From positions 1 to 7,412 of the forward strand of contig JACRGZ010000039.1 of NCBI GenBank assembly GCA_016234155.1: 7,412 bases of DNA, in the 5' to 3' direction. Below, in pieces: positions 6,557-7,412 of this stretch. The notes beneath the pieces are model-generated. The model was not told the origin of the DNA and ran no database searches. It worked only from the letters and a program-made list of their open reading frames with translations. The translations under genes were made by a program, and so were the position numbers. The stretch is from Nitrospirota bacterium. GTDB lineage: Bacteria; Nitrospirota; 9FT-COMBO-42-15; HDB-SIOI813. Each line of letters opens with the position of its first letter. The first letter of the stretch is position 1.

Positions 6557-7086
6557 TAAAAATCAAGTGGTTCACAGGCATTGATAAGGGTCTGACACTC
6601 CTCTTTAGATAGATAACGTAGTCTCTTGCTAATATCCCGTAATAACTTGACCTTCCTGATACGTTTTAATGTCTCAGACTCTACCATATCCCATTCCACC
6701 GCTTTTGTAAATATGTGTTTAAAGATGTTCAGAACTTTATTACCACTGCTATTCTTAAGACCTCTGTTTATAAGGTCTGTCTGTATTTGCTCGACAATAG
6801 CAGTGGTAAACCTTCTCAATGGCAGGTTCCCATAGGTTGTAAGAAGCTGGTTTATAATATATCCCTTAATCTTTGCTGACTTCTGCCTGCCATTGACCCA
6901 GGAAAGATAAATCCCTGCAAGTTCTTTGAAGGAGTGGTTTGCTATCTTCTTAATCTCAGGCTGTTTGCCTTCCTTAATGGTTTGCTTTCTCTGGATAAGC
7001 AGGGCCTCTGCCTCCTTAAACTTTGTGCTTCCCGAAGGTTCATTGAACAAAAAATGAAGAAAAAACATCCAAAGGTTAAGGTGCAA
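6557..7086 (-). pseudogene. Truncated tyrosine recombinase/phage integrase remnant
   Basis: The minus-strand frame encodes the end of the arm-type region (EPSGSTKFKEAEALLIQRK) and a complete core-binding SAM-like domain (about HSFKELAGIYLSWVNGRQ through VEWDMVESETLKRIRKVK). It then reaches the linker LRYLSKEECQTLINACEP that normally precedes the catalytic domain. There the similarity stops, at about 6570. The frame runs on into the tRNA gene and ends at 6535 with residues (YGRRGGS) that are only tRNA antisense. The whole catalytic domain with its R-H-R-Y residues is missing, so the product cannot recombine DNA. The N-terminus is also poor: the frame stays open upstream without a credible start (only TTG at 7086), and the expected arm-binding fold before EPSGST is not recognisable. 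The tRNA-proximal position and inward direction mark it as the scar of an integrated phage or island. Confidence 0.85.
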
Positions 7087-7121
7087 AGACGAAAACCAAA
7101 GCCGGAGCGACCGTAGGGCCT

Positions 7122-7138
7122 CAAGATATTTTATCTTG
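7122..7138. repeat. Perfect 17-bp palindrome after the regulator gene
   Basis: CAAGATATTTTATCTTG forms a 7-bp stem with a TTT centre. It starts seven bases beyond the stop codon of the regulator at 7145 and precedes the integrase remnant. It is AT-rich and has no following T-run, so it is not a standard terminator. It could be a weak terminator, an operator or chance. Confidence 0.4.
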
Positions 7139-7144
7139 CCAACT

Positions 7145-7412
7145 TTAAACTGCTATTTCAAAAGCTATCCGGTCGTAGGTAATGACCGGCGCCTTCTTAC
7201 GGTGACTTTCTCTTGTTTCTATCAGCCCTATACGCTCAAGATACTTTACGTCACCGGCAACATTCTTAATGTCACGCTTTGCCATGCGTGCAAGTTCATT
7301 AATAGAGGACGGATTGTTTGTCTTTATGATATGCAGGAGCTCAAGCCGCTTAGAAGTCAATCCTTTTCTTAACGCATCAAAACTCGTGAAATATATTTCA
7401 TGTCCCTTTACA
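7145..7412 (-). CDS. Partial COG4190-type winged-helix transcriptional regulator/putative antitoxin (5' end outside window)
   Basis: The last 88 residues of a small DNA-binding protein are visible. The frame stays open to the window edge, reading VKGHEIYFTSFDALRKGLTSKRLELL, so the gene starts beyond base 7412. The pattern 'F.S...LRK.LT.KRLELL..I' followed by SSINELARMAKRDIKNVAGDVKYLERIGLI (a winged helix-turn-helix) and a short wing ending YDRIAFEIAV fits the COG4190 / HVO_A0114 group of putative regulators. Members of this group are often found beside a small partner gene in apparent toxin-antitoxin pairs; the likely partner would lie upstream, outside the window. A TTG at 7360 would cut off conserved N-terminal residues and is not the true start. 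Its place next to an integrase remnant suggests it belongs to the accessory element. Family call is fairly sure; antitoxin role is inferred. Confidence 0.72.
   Translation of the reverse strand, partial: VKGHEIYFTSFDALRKGLTSKRLELLHIIKTNNPSSINELARMAKRDIKNVAGDVKYLERIGLIETRESHRKKAPVITYDRIAFEIAV

Noticed and set aside
5837..6559. Three overlapping plus-strand frames across the EndoQ-like gene and the tRNA
   Set aside because: They are antisense to the conserved PHP motifs, and the last one runs through the tRNA gene.
6934..7116. Plus-strand frame ending in a lysine/arginine-rich peptide (KMKKKHPKVKVQRRKPKPERP region)
   Set aside because: It is antisense to the integrase remnant, has no domain, and its basic composition follows from the T-rich opposite strand. 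A real small gene cannot be fully excluded.
6942..7124. Alternative minus-strand frame as a frameshifted integrase N-terminus
   Set aside because: It starts only at TTG, is cysteine/phenylalanine rich, and shows no arm-binding domain pattern that would join to the integrase frame.
1..7412. CRISPR array
   Set aside because: No regularly spaced direct repeats are present; the repeats seen are inverted and palindromic.

Overview
The window looks like chromosomal DNA of a free-living, Gram-negative-type bacterium of moderate GC content. The intergenic repeats (C-rich/G-rich palindromes of the 'aatcccccTaaatccccc' and 'TGTCATTCCCGC' types) are the kind common in Nitrospirota and deltaproteobacterial lineages, and the GspE/PilB-type ATPase fits such a host. 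The lineage is an inference from style, not proven.

Layout. Positions 1-265 hold a non-coding, MITE-like element: 24-bp terminal inverted repeats, a second inverted repeat nested inside, and several strong hairpins. A two-gene plus-strand unit follows: a small zinc-ribbon/RDD membrane protein (334-873) and, starting on the very next base, the glycogen branching enzyme glgB (874-3078). Convergent to it, 18 nt away, is a GspE/PilB/MshE-family secretion or pilus ATPase (4986-3097, minus strand). It has an apparently intact c-di-GMP-binding MshEN motif pair at the N-terminus and an unusual C-terminal extension of two four-cysteine zinc ribbons. Upstream of it on the same strand is an EndoQ-like PHP-family DNA repair endonuclease (6405-5068).

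A second inverted-repeat element (5001-5150) lies between these two minus-strand genes. It overlaps the end of the EndoQ gene so that the last 26 residues of that protein are read from the repeat. It also ends 14 bp before the ATPase start codon.

From 6482 onward the window changes character. A tRNA-Val(GAC) gene is followed immediately by a tyrosine integrase remnant that has lost its whole catalytic domain and points at the tRNA. Beyond it is the C-terminal part of a COG4190-type winged-helix regulator that runs off the right edge. This is the classic signature of a decayed integrative element at a tRNA attachment site, and the accessory region probably continues to the right.

The genes do not form one pathway: glycogen synthesis, a surface machine or pilus, DNA repair and a mobile-element scar sit side by side. 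No CRISPR array and no clearly new multi-gene system is visible. The most interesting items are the repeat-encoded protein tail, the zinc-ribbon-tailed ATPase and the tRNA/integrase scar.
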